NCBI GenBank assembly: GCA_024636555.1
Contig: JAGXGW010000080.1
Span: forward strand, 1 to 62,094
Length of the DNA: 62,094 nt
Reading direction: 5' to 3'
Origin: Paracoccaceae bacterium
GTDB taxonomy: Bacteria; Pseudomonadota; Alphaproteobacteria; Rhodobacterales; Rhodobacteraceae
The translations under genes and the position numbers were made by a program. The notes under the pieces are model-generated. The model made no database searches. It was not told the origin of the DNA and saw only the letters and a program-made list of their open reading frames with translations. This document shows, piece by piece, positions 45,045 through 53,426 of this stretch; position 1 is the stretch's first letter; each line of letters starts with the position of its first letter.

Positions 45045-45970
45045 GCATACGTTTTGACGGGCGCGTCGCCATCGTCACCGGCGCAGGTGTCGGCCTTGGC
45101 CGCTGTCATGCGCTGGGGCTGGCGGAGCGCGGCGCACGTGTCGTGGTCAACGATCTGGGGGCCATGACCGATGGCACTGGACAATCCTCCGATGCCGCCC
45201 GCGCCGTGGTTGAAGAAATCCGCGCCATGGGGGGCCGCGCCATCGCCAACGGTGCCGATGTGACCGATCCCGTGCAGGTGCAAGCCATGGTGGACGAGGC
45301 GATTGCCGAGTTCGGCCATGTCGATATCCTCGTGAACAACGCAGGCATCTTGCGCGACAAGACATTCGCCAAGTCCAGCCTTGAGGATTTCCGCAAGGTG
45401 CTGGATGTGCATCTGATGGGGTCTGTCCACACGACCCACGCCCTCTGGCGGCATATGGTCGAGCGCGGCTACGGGCGCATCGTCTACACCACCTCCGGTT
45501 CCGGCATGTATGGCAACTTCGGGCAGTCCAATTATGGTGCGGCAAAATCCTCGCTGCTGGGGCTGATGAACGTGCTGACACAGGAAGGCGCGAAATACGA
45601 TATTCGCGTCAACATGCTGGCACCTACTGCGGCGACGCGGATGACAGAGAATCTGCTGCCGCCCGAAACGCTGGATCTGTTGCAGCCCGACACGATCACG
45701 CCCGGCCTGCTGGTGCTGGTGTCCGAGGATGCCCCCTCCAAGATGATCCTTGGCGCGGGTGCCGGATGTTTCACCGAGACCAAGATCACCGAGACGGCAG
45801 GTGTCGCCCTGCAGGGTGACGCCCTGTCACCCGAAGGTGTGCTGGCCGCGATGGCCCAGATCCGCGATTTACGCGGTCAGGCCGAGATGCAGGATGCCTT
45901 CGCCCAGACCCGTAAATATGCCCGCATGGCAGCCGAGGCCCGTGGCCTGCCGCTGCCATGGAACGATTGA
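45041..45970 (+). CDS. SDR oxidoreductase, multifunctional-enzyme type 3-hydroxyacyl-CoA dehydrogenase
   Basis: This is a 309-residue SDR resembling the dehydrogenase part of peroxisomal multifunctional enzyme type 2 (HSD17B4). It has GAGVGLGRCHALGLAERGAR at 14-33, VVNDLGAMTDGTGQ near 36, NNAGILRDKTF near 98 and catalytic SNYGAAKSSL near 165. The extended C-terminal part (about 230-309) is typical of that group. It would oxidise the 3R-hydroxyacyl-CoA made by the adjacent MaoC hydratase. The ATG overlaps the maoC stop. Confidence 0.92.
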   Translation: MSIRFDGRVAIVTGAGVGLGRCHALGLAERGARVVVNDLGAMTDGTGQSSDAARAVVEEIRAMGGRAIANGADVTDPVQVQAMVDEAIAEFGHVDILVNNAGILRDKTFAKSSLEDFRKVLDVHLMGSVHTTHALWRHMVERGYGRIVYTTSGSGMYGNFGQSNYGAAKSSLLGLMNVLTQEGAKYDIRVNMLAPTAATRMTENLLPPETLDLLQPDTITPGLLVLVSEDAPSKMILGAGAGCFTETKITETAGVALQGDALSPEGVLAAMAQIRDLRGQAEMQDAFAQTRKYARMAAEARGLPLPWND

Positions 45971-45988
45971 CACTGAAAGGAACTCATC

Positions 45989-47191
45989 ATGCGTGACGCA
46001 GTCATCGTCTCAACCGCCCGCACCCCGATCGGCAAAGCCTATCGCGGCGCGTTCAACGACACCCAAGGACAGGCGCTGATCGGCCATGCGATCCAGCACG
46101 CAGTCAAACGCGCGGGCCTCGACGGCTCCGAGATCGAGGATGTCGTGATCGGCGCCGCGCTGCAACAAGGCTCCACGGGTGGCAATATCGGTCGTCAGGC
46201 CGCGATCCGTGCAGGGCTTCCCGTCAACGTGCCGGGCATGTCGCTCGACCGTCAATGCGCCTCTGGCATGATGGCGATTGCCACGGCTGCAAAGCAGGTG
46301 ATCACTGATGGCATGAACATCGCCATCGGCGGCGGTGTGGAATCGATCAGCCTTGTGCAGAACGACAAGATGAACCGCTTCCGCATGGGTGATCCGTGGA
46401 TCAAGGAGCACAAGCCCGCGCTTTACATGTCGATGCTGGAAACCGCCGAGATGGTCGCGCATCGCTATGGCGTCAGCCGCGAGGAGCAGGACGCCTATGC
46501 CCTGCAATCGCAGCAGCGCACCGCCGCCGCGCAGGAAGCGGGCAAGTTCAATGACGAGATCGTGCCGCTGTCCACCGTGATGAAGGTGATGGACAAGGCC
46601 ACAGGTGCCGTCAGCGATGTCGAGGTGACGCTGGACAAGGACGAGGGCAACCGCCCCTCGACCCAACTGGCCGATCTGCAAAAACTCGCCCCTGTCCACA
46701 AGGACGGTCTGGAAATCGCGCAGGGTGATTTCATCACCGCAGGCAATGCCAGCCAGTTGTCGGATGGTGCCTCAGCCGCTGTAGTGATGGAAGCGCGCGA
46801 AGCCGAGCGCCGGGGCTTGCAGCCCTTGGGCCGTTATGTCGGCATGGCCGTGGCAGGCTGCGAGCCCGATGAAATGGGCATCGGCCCTGTCTTTGTCGTG
46901 CCGATCCTGCTGGAGAAGAACGGCCTGAAAATGGACGATATCGGCCTGTGGGAACTCAACGAGGCCTTTGCGGTGCAGGTGCTTTATTCGCGCGACCGTC
47001 TGGGCATTCCCAACGAATTGCTCAACGTCAACGGCGGGGCCATCTCAATCGGGCATCCCTACGGCATGTCGGGTGCGCGCATGGTCGGCCATGCGCTGAT
47101 CGAGGGCAAGCGCCGTGGCGCGAAATATGTGGTGTGTACGATGTGTGTCGGTGGCGGTATGGGCGCTGCGGGCCTGTTCGAGGTATTTTGA
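45989..47191 (+). CDS. acetyl-CoA acyltransferase (thiolase)
   Basis: This is a 400-residue thiolase with nucleophilic Cys in [17 protein letters not shown] near residue 90, the [16 protein letters not shown] histidine motif near 355 and the second catalytic Cys in [14 protein letters not shown] near 385. It cleaves a 3-ketoacyl-CoA with CoA, completing one oxidation round started by the upstream ACAD, MaoC and SDR enzymes. GAAAGGAA precedes the ATG. The next gene starts within its stop codon (TGATG). Confidence 0.94.
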   Translation: MRDAVIVSTARTPIGKAYRGAFNDTQGQALIGHAIQHAVKRAGLDGSEIEDVVIGAALQQGSTGGNIGRQAAIRAGLPVNVPGMSLDRQCASGMMAIATAAKQVITDGMNIAIGGGVESISLVQNDKMNRFRMGDPWIKEHKPALYMSMLETAEMVAHRYGVSREEQDAYALQSQQRTAAAQEAGKFNDEIVPLSTVMKVMDKATGAVSDVEVTLDKDEGNRPSTQLADLQKLAPVHKDGLEIAQGDFITAGNASQLSDGASAAVVMEAREAERRGLQPLGRYVGMAVAGCEPDEMGIGPVFVVPILLEKNGLKMDDIGLWELNEAFAVQVLYSRDRLGIPNELLNVNGGAISIGHPYGMSGARMVGHALIEGKRRGAKYVVCTMCVGGGMGAAGLFEVF

Positions 47192-48174
47192 TGCGTCACC
47201 TCCCCAAACAGCTACAGGGGCTGCGGATTCCCGCAGTCGCCTCTCCCCTGTTCATCATCTCGAACCCCGATCTGGTGATCGCACAATGCAAGGCTGGCAT
47301 CGTCGGCAGCTTTCCCGCGCTGAACGCGCGCGAGGCCGAGGGCGAGCCGATCCTGCTGGAAGCGTGGCTCAAGCGGATCACCGAGGAACTGGACCGGCAC
47401 AACCAGTCGAACCCCGATTTTCCCGCCGCTCCCTATGCGGTCAACCAGATCGTGCACCGCTCCAACGCGCGGCTGGAGCGGGATATCGAGATTTGCAACA
47501 AGTGGAAGGTGCCGATCTGGATCACCAGCCTAGGTGCGCGGGTCGAGGTGAACAATGCGGCGCATGATTGCGGCGGCATCGCGCTGCATGACATCATCAA
47601 CAACCGCTTTGCCAAAAAGGCCATCGAAAAAGGTGCCGATGGCCTGATCGCGGTGGCCGCAGGGGCTGGCGGTCATGCCGGATCGCAATCACCCTTGGCG
47701 CTGATCTCGGAAATCCGGACCTGGTTCGAGGGGCCGGTGCTGCTGTCAGGTGCCATCTCGACAGGCCGCTCCATTCTTGCGGCGCAGGCGATGGGGGCCG
47801 ATCTGGCCTATATTGGCTCGCCCTTCATCGCCACGGAAGAGGCCAATGCCGATGCTGCCTACAAACAGATGATCGTGGACAGCGGCGCGGAAGATATCGT
47901 GTATTCCTCGCTGTTTACCGGCGTGCATGGCAACTACCTCAAGCCCTCTATCGTGCGTGCGGGCATGGACCCTGACAATCTGGAAACCGCCGACGCCACC
48001 AGTATGAACTTCGGCGAAGGCCGTTCCAAGCCGAGGTCGTGGAAAGAAATCTGGGGTGCGGGGCAAGGGATCGGCGCGGTCACCTCGGTGCAGCCTGCCC
48101 GCGCACTCGTCGACCGTCTGGCGCAGGAATATGATGCGGCAAAAGCCGAGATGCGCGAGTTGCTTGATGGCTGA
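47191..48174 (+). CDS. nitronate monooxygenase family flavoprotein
   Basis: This is a 327-residue FMN-binding TIM-barrel protein of the NMO/2-nitropropane dioxygenase family. FMN-site motifs include GIVGSFPALNAREAEGEP near 31, VAAGAGGHAGSQSPLALI near 155 (His of the family), LSGAISTGRSI near 185 and YIGSPFIATEEA near 205. Members inside acyl-CoA operons are often not nitronate oxidases; in actinobacterial steroid catabolism a related protein (IpdC) acts on a ring-derived CoA ester. A comparable redox step on an unusual acyl-CoA is possible here. The start overlaps the thiolase stop. Confidence 0.86.
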   Translation: MRHLPKQLQGLRIPAVASPLFIISNPDLVIAQCKAGIVGSFPALNAREAEGEPILLEAWLKRITEELDRHNQSNPDFPAAPYAVNQIVHRSNARLERDIEICNKWKVPIWITSLGARVEVNNAAHDCGGIALHDIINNRFAKKAIEKGADGLIAVAAGAGGHAGSQSPLALISEIRTWFEGPVLLSGAISTGRSILAAQAMGADLAYIGSPFIATEEANADAAYKQMIVDSGAEDIVYSSLFTGVHGNYLKPSIVRAGMDPDNLETADATSMNFGEGRSKPRSWKEIWGAGQGIGAVTSVQPARALVDRLAQEYDAAKAEMRELLDG

Positions 48175-48832
48175 GCTTTGGTTGATCCGTCACGCGCAGG
48201 CCAGTTTCGGGGCCGCAGATTACGACAAGCTGTCGGATCTGGGGCATGAGCAATCACGCGAACTGGGTCTCGCGCTGACAGCGCTGGGAGTAAAGCCCGA
48301 TGCGGTGTTTATCGGCGCGCAACGCCGGCACCGTGAAACGTGGGAGGGGATCAACACAGCGCTTGGTTTTCCCACCACGCCCGGCATCCTGCCCGGCTTC
48401 AACGAGTTCGATTTCGGCGGATTGCTGAATGCGCGCTACCGGGGCAAGGAACGCCCCAAGCTCTTGCACACGGACCGCACGCTGCATTTCAAGACATTGC
48501 GCGAGACGGTGCTGGAATGGCAACGCGGCGAGATCACCGATCCGCCCGAACCCTATGAGGATTTCGCGGCCCGCGTGCGGCATGCACGCGAGCAAGCCGT
48601 TGCGGGTGATGCGGAGCAGGTGATCGTCGTCACCTCCGGCGGGGCCATCGGGCAAACCGTCTCCGAGGTGTTGGGTGCCCCTGCCGATGCGATGATCCGT
48701 TTACAGTTGCAGATCAAGAACTGCTCTGTCAGCCGGATCATCATCACACCGCGCGGATCGCATCTGAGCACGTTCAACGAGACGCCGCATATCACCGCGA
48801 CCAATATCGCGCAGATGCTGACCTATAGCTGA
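48167..48832 (+). CDS. histidine phosphatase family (PGAM-like) protein
   Basis: This is a 221-residue protein with the phosphohistidine motif LIRHAQASFG at residues 6-15, a second catalytic region at RRHRETWEGI near 55, and VTSGGAIGQTVSE near 155 (HG-type His replaced by SGG). That replacement could mean altered or lost activity. The gene overlaps the nitronate monooxygenase gene by 8 bases and precedes the APH-type kinase by 14. A phosphatase coded next to a kinase suggests both act on a phosphorylated intermediate, but this is inference. Confidence 0.86.
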   Translation: MAELWLIRHAQASFGAADYDKLSDLGHEQSRELGLALTALGVKPDAVFIGAQRRHRETWEGINTALGFPTTPGILPGFNEFDFGGLLNARYRGKERPKLLHTDRTLHFKTLRETVLEWQRGEITDPPEPYEDFAARVRHAREQAVAGDAEQVIVVTSGGAIGQTVSEVLGAPADAMIRLQLQIKNCSVSRIIITPRGSHLSTFNETPHITATNIAQMLTYS

Positions 48833-48846
48833 GAAAGGACCGGGCG

Positions 48847-49881
48847 ATGACCACCAACGCCGCCGCTTATCTGGACACGGACGCCGTCGCCCGCTGGCTG
48901 TCGGACAATATGGACGGGTTTCAGGGTCCGATCGTGGCCGAGAAATTCGCAGGCGGGCAAAGCAACCCGACCTTCCGGCTGATCACACCCAAGGGCAACT
49001 ATGTTCTGCGGCGCAAGCCCCCCGGCATCCTGCTGAAATCGGCCCATGCTGTGGAACGCGAGTTTCGCGTCCAGAAAGCCTTGGCGGGCAGCGATGTGCC
49101 GGTCGCGCGGATGCATGTGCTTTGCGAGGATGACAGTGTCATCGGCTCGGCCTTCTATGTGATGGACGAAGTTGACGGGCGTCATTTCGACGATCCGCGC
49201 CTGCCCGAATTGCCCGTCGCGGAACGCCGCGCCGTGCAGGAAGAGATGAACCGCGTTCTGGCAGCGATCCATGATGTCGACCTGGCAGCACGGCAACTGG
49301 CGGATTACGGCCCCGAGGGCAATTACTACCGCCGCCAGATCGACCGCTGGACCAAGCAGTACCGCGCCTCCGAGATTGACCATATCCCCGCGATGGAGGA
49401 GTTGATCACATGGCTTGATGCCAATGTGCCCCCCGATGACGGCCAGCGCACGCTGGTGCATGGCGATTACCGGATCGACAACATGCTGTTCGCCAAGGAC
49501 AGCCCCGCCTGTATGGCGGTGCTCGACTGGGAACTGTCCACCACAGGTCATCCATTTGCAGACCTTGCCGCCGTTCTGATGCAATGGGGAATGCCGCCGG
49601 GCAACGAGGGGCGCGGGCTGGCCGGGGTGGACCGTGCCGCAGAGGGGCTGATGAGCGACGCTGAATTTGTGAACGCCTATTGCGACCGTCGCGGGCTACC
49701 GCGGATCGACAGCTTCGGCTTCTACCTCGCCTTCGCCTTTTTCCGCATGGGCAGCATTCTGCAAGGCGTGCTCAAACGCGCGGTGGACGGCAATGCCTCC
49801 AACCCCGAACGCGCCCGCAAGCTGGGCGGTTTCGTGCCGCGCTTTGCCCAAAGCGGGCTTGATGCGGCGCGGAAGGGCTGA
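48847..49881 (+). CDS. ACAD10/11-type phosphotransferase (APH family kinase)
   Basis: This is a 344-residue aminoglycoside-phosphotransferase-fold kinase. It has the glycine-rich segment AGGQSNPTFRL at 35-45, lysine in VLRRKPPG at 53-60, the catalytic loop VHGDYRIDN at 204-212 and the metal motif LDWELSTTGHPFADLA at 226-241. The last pattern is that of the kinase domains of ACAD10/ACAD11 and bacterial LvaA, which phosphorylate 4-hydroxyacyl-CoA so that a partner ACAD can remove the hydroxyl. With two ACADs in the same operon, a similar role on a hydroxyacyl-CoA is likely. It is not an antibiotic kinase. Confidence 0.9.
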   Translation: MTTNAAAYLDTDAVARWLSDNMDGFQGPIVAEKFAGGQSNPTFRLITPKGNYVLRRKPPGILLKSAHAVEREFRVQKALAGSDVPVARMHVLCEDDSVIGSAFYVMDEVDGRHFDDPRLPELPVAERRAVQEEMNRVLAAIHDVDLAARQLADYGPEGNYYRRQIDRWTKQYRASEIDHIPAMEELITWLDANVPPDDGQRTLVHGDYRIDNMLFAKDSPACMAVLDWELSTTGHPFADLAAVLMQWGMPPGNEGRGLAGVDRAAEGLMSDAEFVNAYCDRRGLPRIDSFGFYLAFAFFRMGSILQGVLKRAVDGNASNPERARKLGGFVPRFAQSGLDAARKG

Positions 49882-49883
49882 GC

Positions 49884-50291
49884 ATGACCACACTCAACCC
49901 CGCACTGGTCGAAGAAGCCTATCCTCTGCAGGCGCATCTGGGCTTCGAGATGACGGGCTGGTCCGAGGGCTATTGCCAGTTCGAACTGCCGCTGGCACCG
50001 TTTTTGATGAACCGTTTCGGCATCCCGCATGGCGGGGTGCACGCGATGATGCTCGACACGGTGATGGGGTTTTGCGGCTGCTATACCGGCGATCCCGACA
50101 ACCGCCAGATGGCCATGACCCTGTCGATGACCGTCAATTTCCTCGCGCAGGCCAAAGGCGGTATGATGATCGGCGAAGGCCGCGTGACGGGCGGCGGGCG
50201 CAAGACATTCTTTGCCGAAGGCAAAGTGCATGACGACACCGGCATCCTGATGGCAACAGGCACCGGCGTGTTCCGCTATCGCACCCGCTGA
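49884..50291 (+). CDS. PaaI family hotdog thioesterase
   Basis: This is a 135-residue hotdog protein with the HGG motif NRFGIPHGGVHAMMLDTVMG near residues 43-62. It probably hydrolyses acyl-CoA dead-end products and recycles CoA for the operon. It starts 2 bases after the kinase gene, so it is cotranscribed and perhaps coupled. Its specificity cannot be inferred and it is distinct from the paaI gene at 10160. Confidence 0.9.
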   Translation: MTTLNPALVEEAYPLQAHLGFEMTGWSEGYCQFELPLAPFLMNRFGIPHGGVHAMMLDTVMGFCGCYTGDPDNRQMAMTLSMTVNFLAQAKGGMMIGEGRVTGGGRKTFFAEGKVHDDTGILMATGTGVFRYRTR

Positions 50292-50368
50292 TCGCGGGCG
50301 GCTGCGACGCATGTAAGAAAATCCAGCGCGCCCGCCGCACGGCGCGCGTCCCTTGAAGGAGAGACACC

Positions 50369-51412
50369 ATGACAGAGACGATGAAACATATCGCACTGGC
50401 CCGCCGCCCCAGCGGTTCCCCCGTGGCCGAGGATTTCCGCTACGAAGAAATCTCCATGCCCGTGCCCGGTGAGGGCGAGGTTCTGGTCAAAGTCCAATAT
50501 ATGTCGCTGGACCCCTACATGCGGGGTCGTATGGACGACGCGAAATCCTATGCCAAGCCGGTGCCAGTCGGCGGCACGATGGAAGGCGGCGCGGTGGGCG
50601 AGGTGATCACCTCCAACAGCCCGCATTTCAAACCGGGCGACATCGCATTCGGCATGTTCGGCTGGGCCAGCCATGGCTGCCTGCCCGCGCGCGAGCTGCG
50701 CAAGGTCGATCCCGCGCATGGCCCGATCACGGCCGCGTTGGGTGTGCTGGGGATGCCCGGCTTTACCGGCTGGTTCGGCCTGACGGAATACGGCAAGCCC
50801 AAGCAAGGCGAGACGCTGGTTGTGGGTGCCGCCACCGGCCCCGTCGGCTCGATGGTGGGACAGATCGCCAAGGCGCGTGGTTTGCGGACCGTGGGCGTCG
50901 CGGGTGGTGCGGAAAAGTGCAAGCTGGCGGTCGAGAAATTCGGCTTTGACCAGTGCCTTGATCACCACGCCTATGCCGATGGCAAGGAAATGCGCGCCGC
51001 ACTGGCCGAAGCCTGCCCCGAGGGCATCGATATCTATTTCGAGAATGTCGCCGGCAAGACGTTGGAAGCGGTGATCCCGCTGATGAACGTTGGCGCGCGA
51101 ATCCCCGTTTGCGGCATGATCAGTTGGTATGATCTGGGCGGGCTTGGCGGCGCATCGGACAGCCCCGGCAAGGACAACCTGCCCAAGGTCTGGCGCACGA
51201 TCCTCGTGAACCGGATGCATGTGCATGGCTTCATCATCTCGGACCATTTCGACCATTTCCCCGCCTTCCTCAAGGAGGTCGGCCCGATGGTCGCCAAGGG
51301 AGAGATCGCCGTGCAGGAGGATATCGCCGAGGGACTGGAGAACGCGCCTGCCGCCTTCATGCGGATGCTCAAGGGCGGCAATTTCGGCAAGCAGGTCGTC
51401 AAGGTCGCCTGA
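50369..51412 (+). CDS. NADP-dependent oxidoreductase, zinc-independent MDR (CurA-like)
   Basis: This is a 347-residue medium-chain reductase of the leukotriene B4 12-hydroxydehydrogenase/CurA group. It contains MSLDPYMRGRMDDAKSYAKP near residue 47, the nucleotide-binding VGAATGPVGSMVGQIAKARG near 152 and CGMISWYDLGG near 248. It reduces activated double bonds in enones or related compounds. GAAGGAGAG precedes the ATG. Last gene of the acyl-CoA series, followed by a repeat copy and a strong terminator. Confidence 0.92.
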   Translation: MTETMKHIALARRPSGSPVAEDFRYEEISMPVPGEGEVLVKVQYMSLDPYMRGRMDDAKSYAKPVPVGGTMEGGAVGEVITSNSPHFKPGDIAFGMFGWASHGCLPARELRKVDPAHGPITAALGVLGMPGFTGWFGLTEYGKPKQGETLVVGAATGPVGSMVGQIAKARGLRTVGVAGGAEKCKLAVEKFGFDQCLDHHAYADGKEMRAALAEACPEGIDIYFENVAGKTLEAVIPLMNVGARIPVCGMISWYDLGGLGGASDSPGKDNLPKVWRTILVNRMHVHGFIISDHFDHFPAFLKEVGPMVAKGEIAVQEDIAEGLENAPAAFMRMLKGGNFGKQVVKVA

Positions 51413-51438
51413 GCCGTCGCGCGGGGGCGAGGTCAGAA

Positions 51439-51470
51439 GCCTCCGGCGGGGATATTTGCGGCAAGAAGAA
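51439..51470. repeat. intergenic repeat copy in reverse orientation
   Basis: GCCTCCGGCGGGG, ATATTTG and GGCAAGAAGAA are the reverse complement of the repeat consensus. It lies 26 bases past the oxidoreductase stop and immediately before the Rho-independent terminator. Confidence 0.65.
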
Positions 51471-51471
51471 A

Positions 51472-51506
51472 CGGGGGTGCCACGGCAGGGCGCCCCCGAT
51501 TTTTTT
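51472..51506 (+). terminator. Rho-independent terminator of the acyl-CoA operon
   Basis: CGGGGGTGCC (51472-51481) pairs with GGCGCCCCCG (51489-51498) through ten pairs including one G-U, with a 7-base loop and a run of seven T (51500-51506). It closes the rightward operon. On the other strand a TTTCTTCTT tail follows, so it may also stop the leftward sulfide operon. Confidence 0.88.
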
Positions 51507-51512
51507 GACCGG

Positions 51513-51953
51513 TCAGAAGCTCATCACGACCGTGTTGTCCGCCAGCGGCGCACCGGCCACGACAGGCGGCTTGGCGGCGGTAATTTCGTCCAGCAGCGCC
51601 TCCACGCCGACGCCCTTGTTGGGCAGGTAGATCGCGCAGACCTCGACTTTGGTGCCGGTCTTTTCCATGACGGTCTGCATGAGGCCCTGCGGGCTCATCC
51701 CCATCGGTTCCTGCGGCGCGGTGGCGGAGGCGGGTGGCTCTTTCAGCGCCAGATCACCGGCGGGGCCGCAGAGCAGGATCTGTGCAGTGGCACCGGCCTG
51801 CACGCTGTTCATCGTCAGAACCATCGCCATCAACTGGGTCTGGGCATCCTCGGCAGTCAGGATCGTCACGAGGTTCTTTTGATCTTGCGCCAGTGCAGGC
51901 ATGCCGAGGGCGGTCCCCGCGACAAGCGCGAGGGCGGTCAGAGTGTTTTTCAT
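51513..51953 (-). CDS. periplasmic DsrE-like protein
   Basis: This is a 146-residue protein with a signal peptide (LTALALVAGTALGMPALAQ, cleavage near 22). The mature part shows a DsrE/DsrF-like pattern, with LVTILTAEDAQTQLMAMVLT near 28, AQILLCGPAGDLAL near 57 and TGTKVEVCAIYLPNKGV near 98, each of the last two with one Cys. DsrE-fold proteins often bind or relay sulfur through such cysteines. It is the last gene of the leftward sulfide-type cluster, 27 bases after the SLAC1 gene. A role in periplasmic sulfur handling is inferred. Confidence 0.72.
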   Translation of the reverse strand: MKNTLTALALVAGTALGMPALAQDQKNLVTILTAEDAQTQLMAMVLTMNSVQAGATAQILLCGPAGDLALKEPPASATAPQEPMGMSPQGLMQTVMEKTGTKVEVCAIYLPNKGVGVEALLDEITAAKPPVVAGAPLADNTVVMSF

Positions 51954-51980
51954 CGGAAAGTCCTTTTCAGGTTGGGTTGA

Positions 51981-52970
51981 TTATTCGGGCTGGCAAATCT
52001 CGTCCGCGCGGATGGCGCGCAGGGTTTTGACCAGCAAGGCGGCGATGATCACGGCGAGAACGGCCATCAGGACGGTGCCGAATACATGATGTGCGACCGA
52101 GCCGGTCTCGCGCGCGAACAGGAAACTGGCCATCGTGACAGCGGCGAACGGAAAGGACAGCGCCCAGAACGACAAGGCAAAAGGCAACCGCACGATACGC
52201 GGCAATTGCACCAGCACCAGCGCCGTGAACAGATAGGCACCGTTCATCAGGATGCGTGCGAAAGCGTCGATCTCGCCTGTCAGGTGGAACCACGCCAGAA
52301 AGCCCACGGCAGGCGGTGCGATCAGGATCACCAGCGTCGGCTGCAACCGTCCCGGCATCGGATCGTGGAAGATCAGGCGGTTCATCACCAGTGTCAGCAG
52401 CACGATCCAGAAGATCAGGCCGACCGACAGGAAATACCAGCTGATCTCGGTATAGCCCATCTGCACGCCCGCAATCGGGACGATCACATTGCCCACGGCG
52501 GGAATGAACCATGCGGGCGACAGATGCGGTGTCTGGAAGGCGCGGTGCCCGATCCAGCCGGAGATCACCGCGATGGTGAGCACGCCTTGCAGCACCACCC
52601 CCAGCAGCCAGAGCGGCTCGGCAAGCGCGGCATTGCGCGGCAGGGTCAGCGTGGCCAGCAACAAAAGCGAGATGGAGATCGCCGGAAAAAAGGCCAGCCG
52701 CACCGGATGGTGCCACTCGGCCGCCACAGTAGCGGGATAGCGGATCGCCTTGAGCGCGTAGAAGATCGACACGACCACGAAGATAGCGACAGCTGCGCCA
52801 TAAGCCAGCGCGGAGCCGAGCGCCCCCAGCCCCGCAGCCTGCTCGAACGCCTGCAGGGCCAGCGACAGCCCCGCCATGCCCATGACAATCGCATAGAAGG
52901 TCACGGGGAAGTGCTCCAGCCTGCTGTGGGCCTCGGCGAGGTCAGTGCCTGTATCAGTCGCTACGCTCAT
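51981..52970 (-). CDS. SLAC1/TDT family anion channel
   Basis: This is a 329-residue membrane protein with about ten segments, starting from a soluble N-terminus that leads into HFPVTFYAIVMGMAGLSLAL near residue 19. It belongs to the tellurite-resistance/dicarboxylate transporter (TDT, SLAC1) family. Relatives carry malate, chloride or sulfite; sulfite or sulfur-anion export would suit the neighbouring SQR. It lies 69 bases downstream of the DUF5368 gene. The substrate is not readable from the sequence. Confidence 0.85.
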   Translation of the reverse strand: MSVATDTGTDLAEAHSRLEHFPVTFYAIVMGMAGLSLALQAFEQAAGLGALGSALAYGAAVAIFVVVSIFYALKAIRYPATVAAEWHHPVRLAFFPAISISLLLLATLTLPRNAALAEPLWLLGVVLQGVLTIAVISGWIGHRAFQTPHLSPAWFIPAVGNVIVPIAGVQMGYTEISWYFLSVGLIFWIVLLTLVMNRLIFHDPMPGRLQPTLVILIAPPAVGFLAWFHLTGEIDAFARILMNGAYLFTALVLVQLPRIVRLPFALSFWALSFPFAAVTMASFLFARETGSVAHHVFGTVLMAVLAVIIAALLVKTLRAIRADEICQPE

Positions 52971-53039
52971 ATCTTTGCCTTCCTGTTCCGGGCATTCGTG
53001 CCTGTGCAGGCGGGAACACAGCAGCTTGTCGGGGCAATG

Positions 53040-53411
53040 TCACGACCTTGCGGAAACAGAACCGGCCTGTCTGCCCTGCAAAAGCGCCTGCAAGGTATAG
53101 ACAAGGATCGCGAGACCCACGGCCCCAGCCGCAGCCACGCCCAGCAGAACGATCACATCGACTGGCCCACCGATATCGCGGAGACCGGAATTCGTGATCC
53201 ATCGTACGAAGACGACCGCCGCAATCGCCCCGAAAGGCATCGACAGTTGTGCCAGCAGGAACTTCCGCATCGAGAGTTCCCGGTCCCGGATCAGGACAAA
53301 GATGTAGGCCAGCGTGATCACAACAGCGATGGCTACCATGATCCAGAAAAGGGTGTAGCCAAACATCTCCTCGAAGACGGCCAGCAGGGTTTGAAGTGTC
53401 AGTTCACTCAT
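53040..53411 (-). CDS. DUF5368 membrane protein
   Basis: This is a 123-residue protein with three predicted membrane segments (about 18-40, 52-70 and 83-108) and the motif RDRELSMRKFLLAQLSMPFG between the first two. It matches the uncharacterised DUF5368 family, which I associate with sulfide:quinone reductase genes in Rhodobacterales. It follows the SQR gene by 15 bases with a GAAAGGAGAA site. It may anchor SQR to the membrane or assist quinone access, but no direct evidence exists here. Confidence 0.8.
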   Translation of the reverse strand: MSELTLQTLLAVFEEMFGYTLFWIMVAIAVVITLAYIFVLIRDRELSMRKFLLAQLSMPFGAIAAVVFVRWITNSGLRDIGGPVDVIVLLGVAAAGAVGLAILVYTLQALLQGRQAGSVSARS

Positions 53412-53426
53412 CGGAATTCTCCTTTC

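Noticed and set aside
48847-49881. Aminoglycoside resistance gene
   Set aside because: The fold matches, but the DWELSTTGHPFADLA motif and the acyl-CoA operon point to the ACAD10/11-type metabolic kinases.
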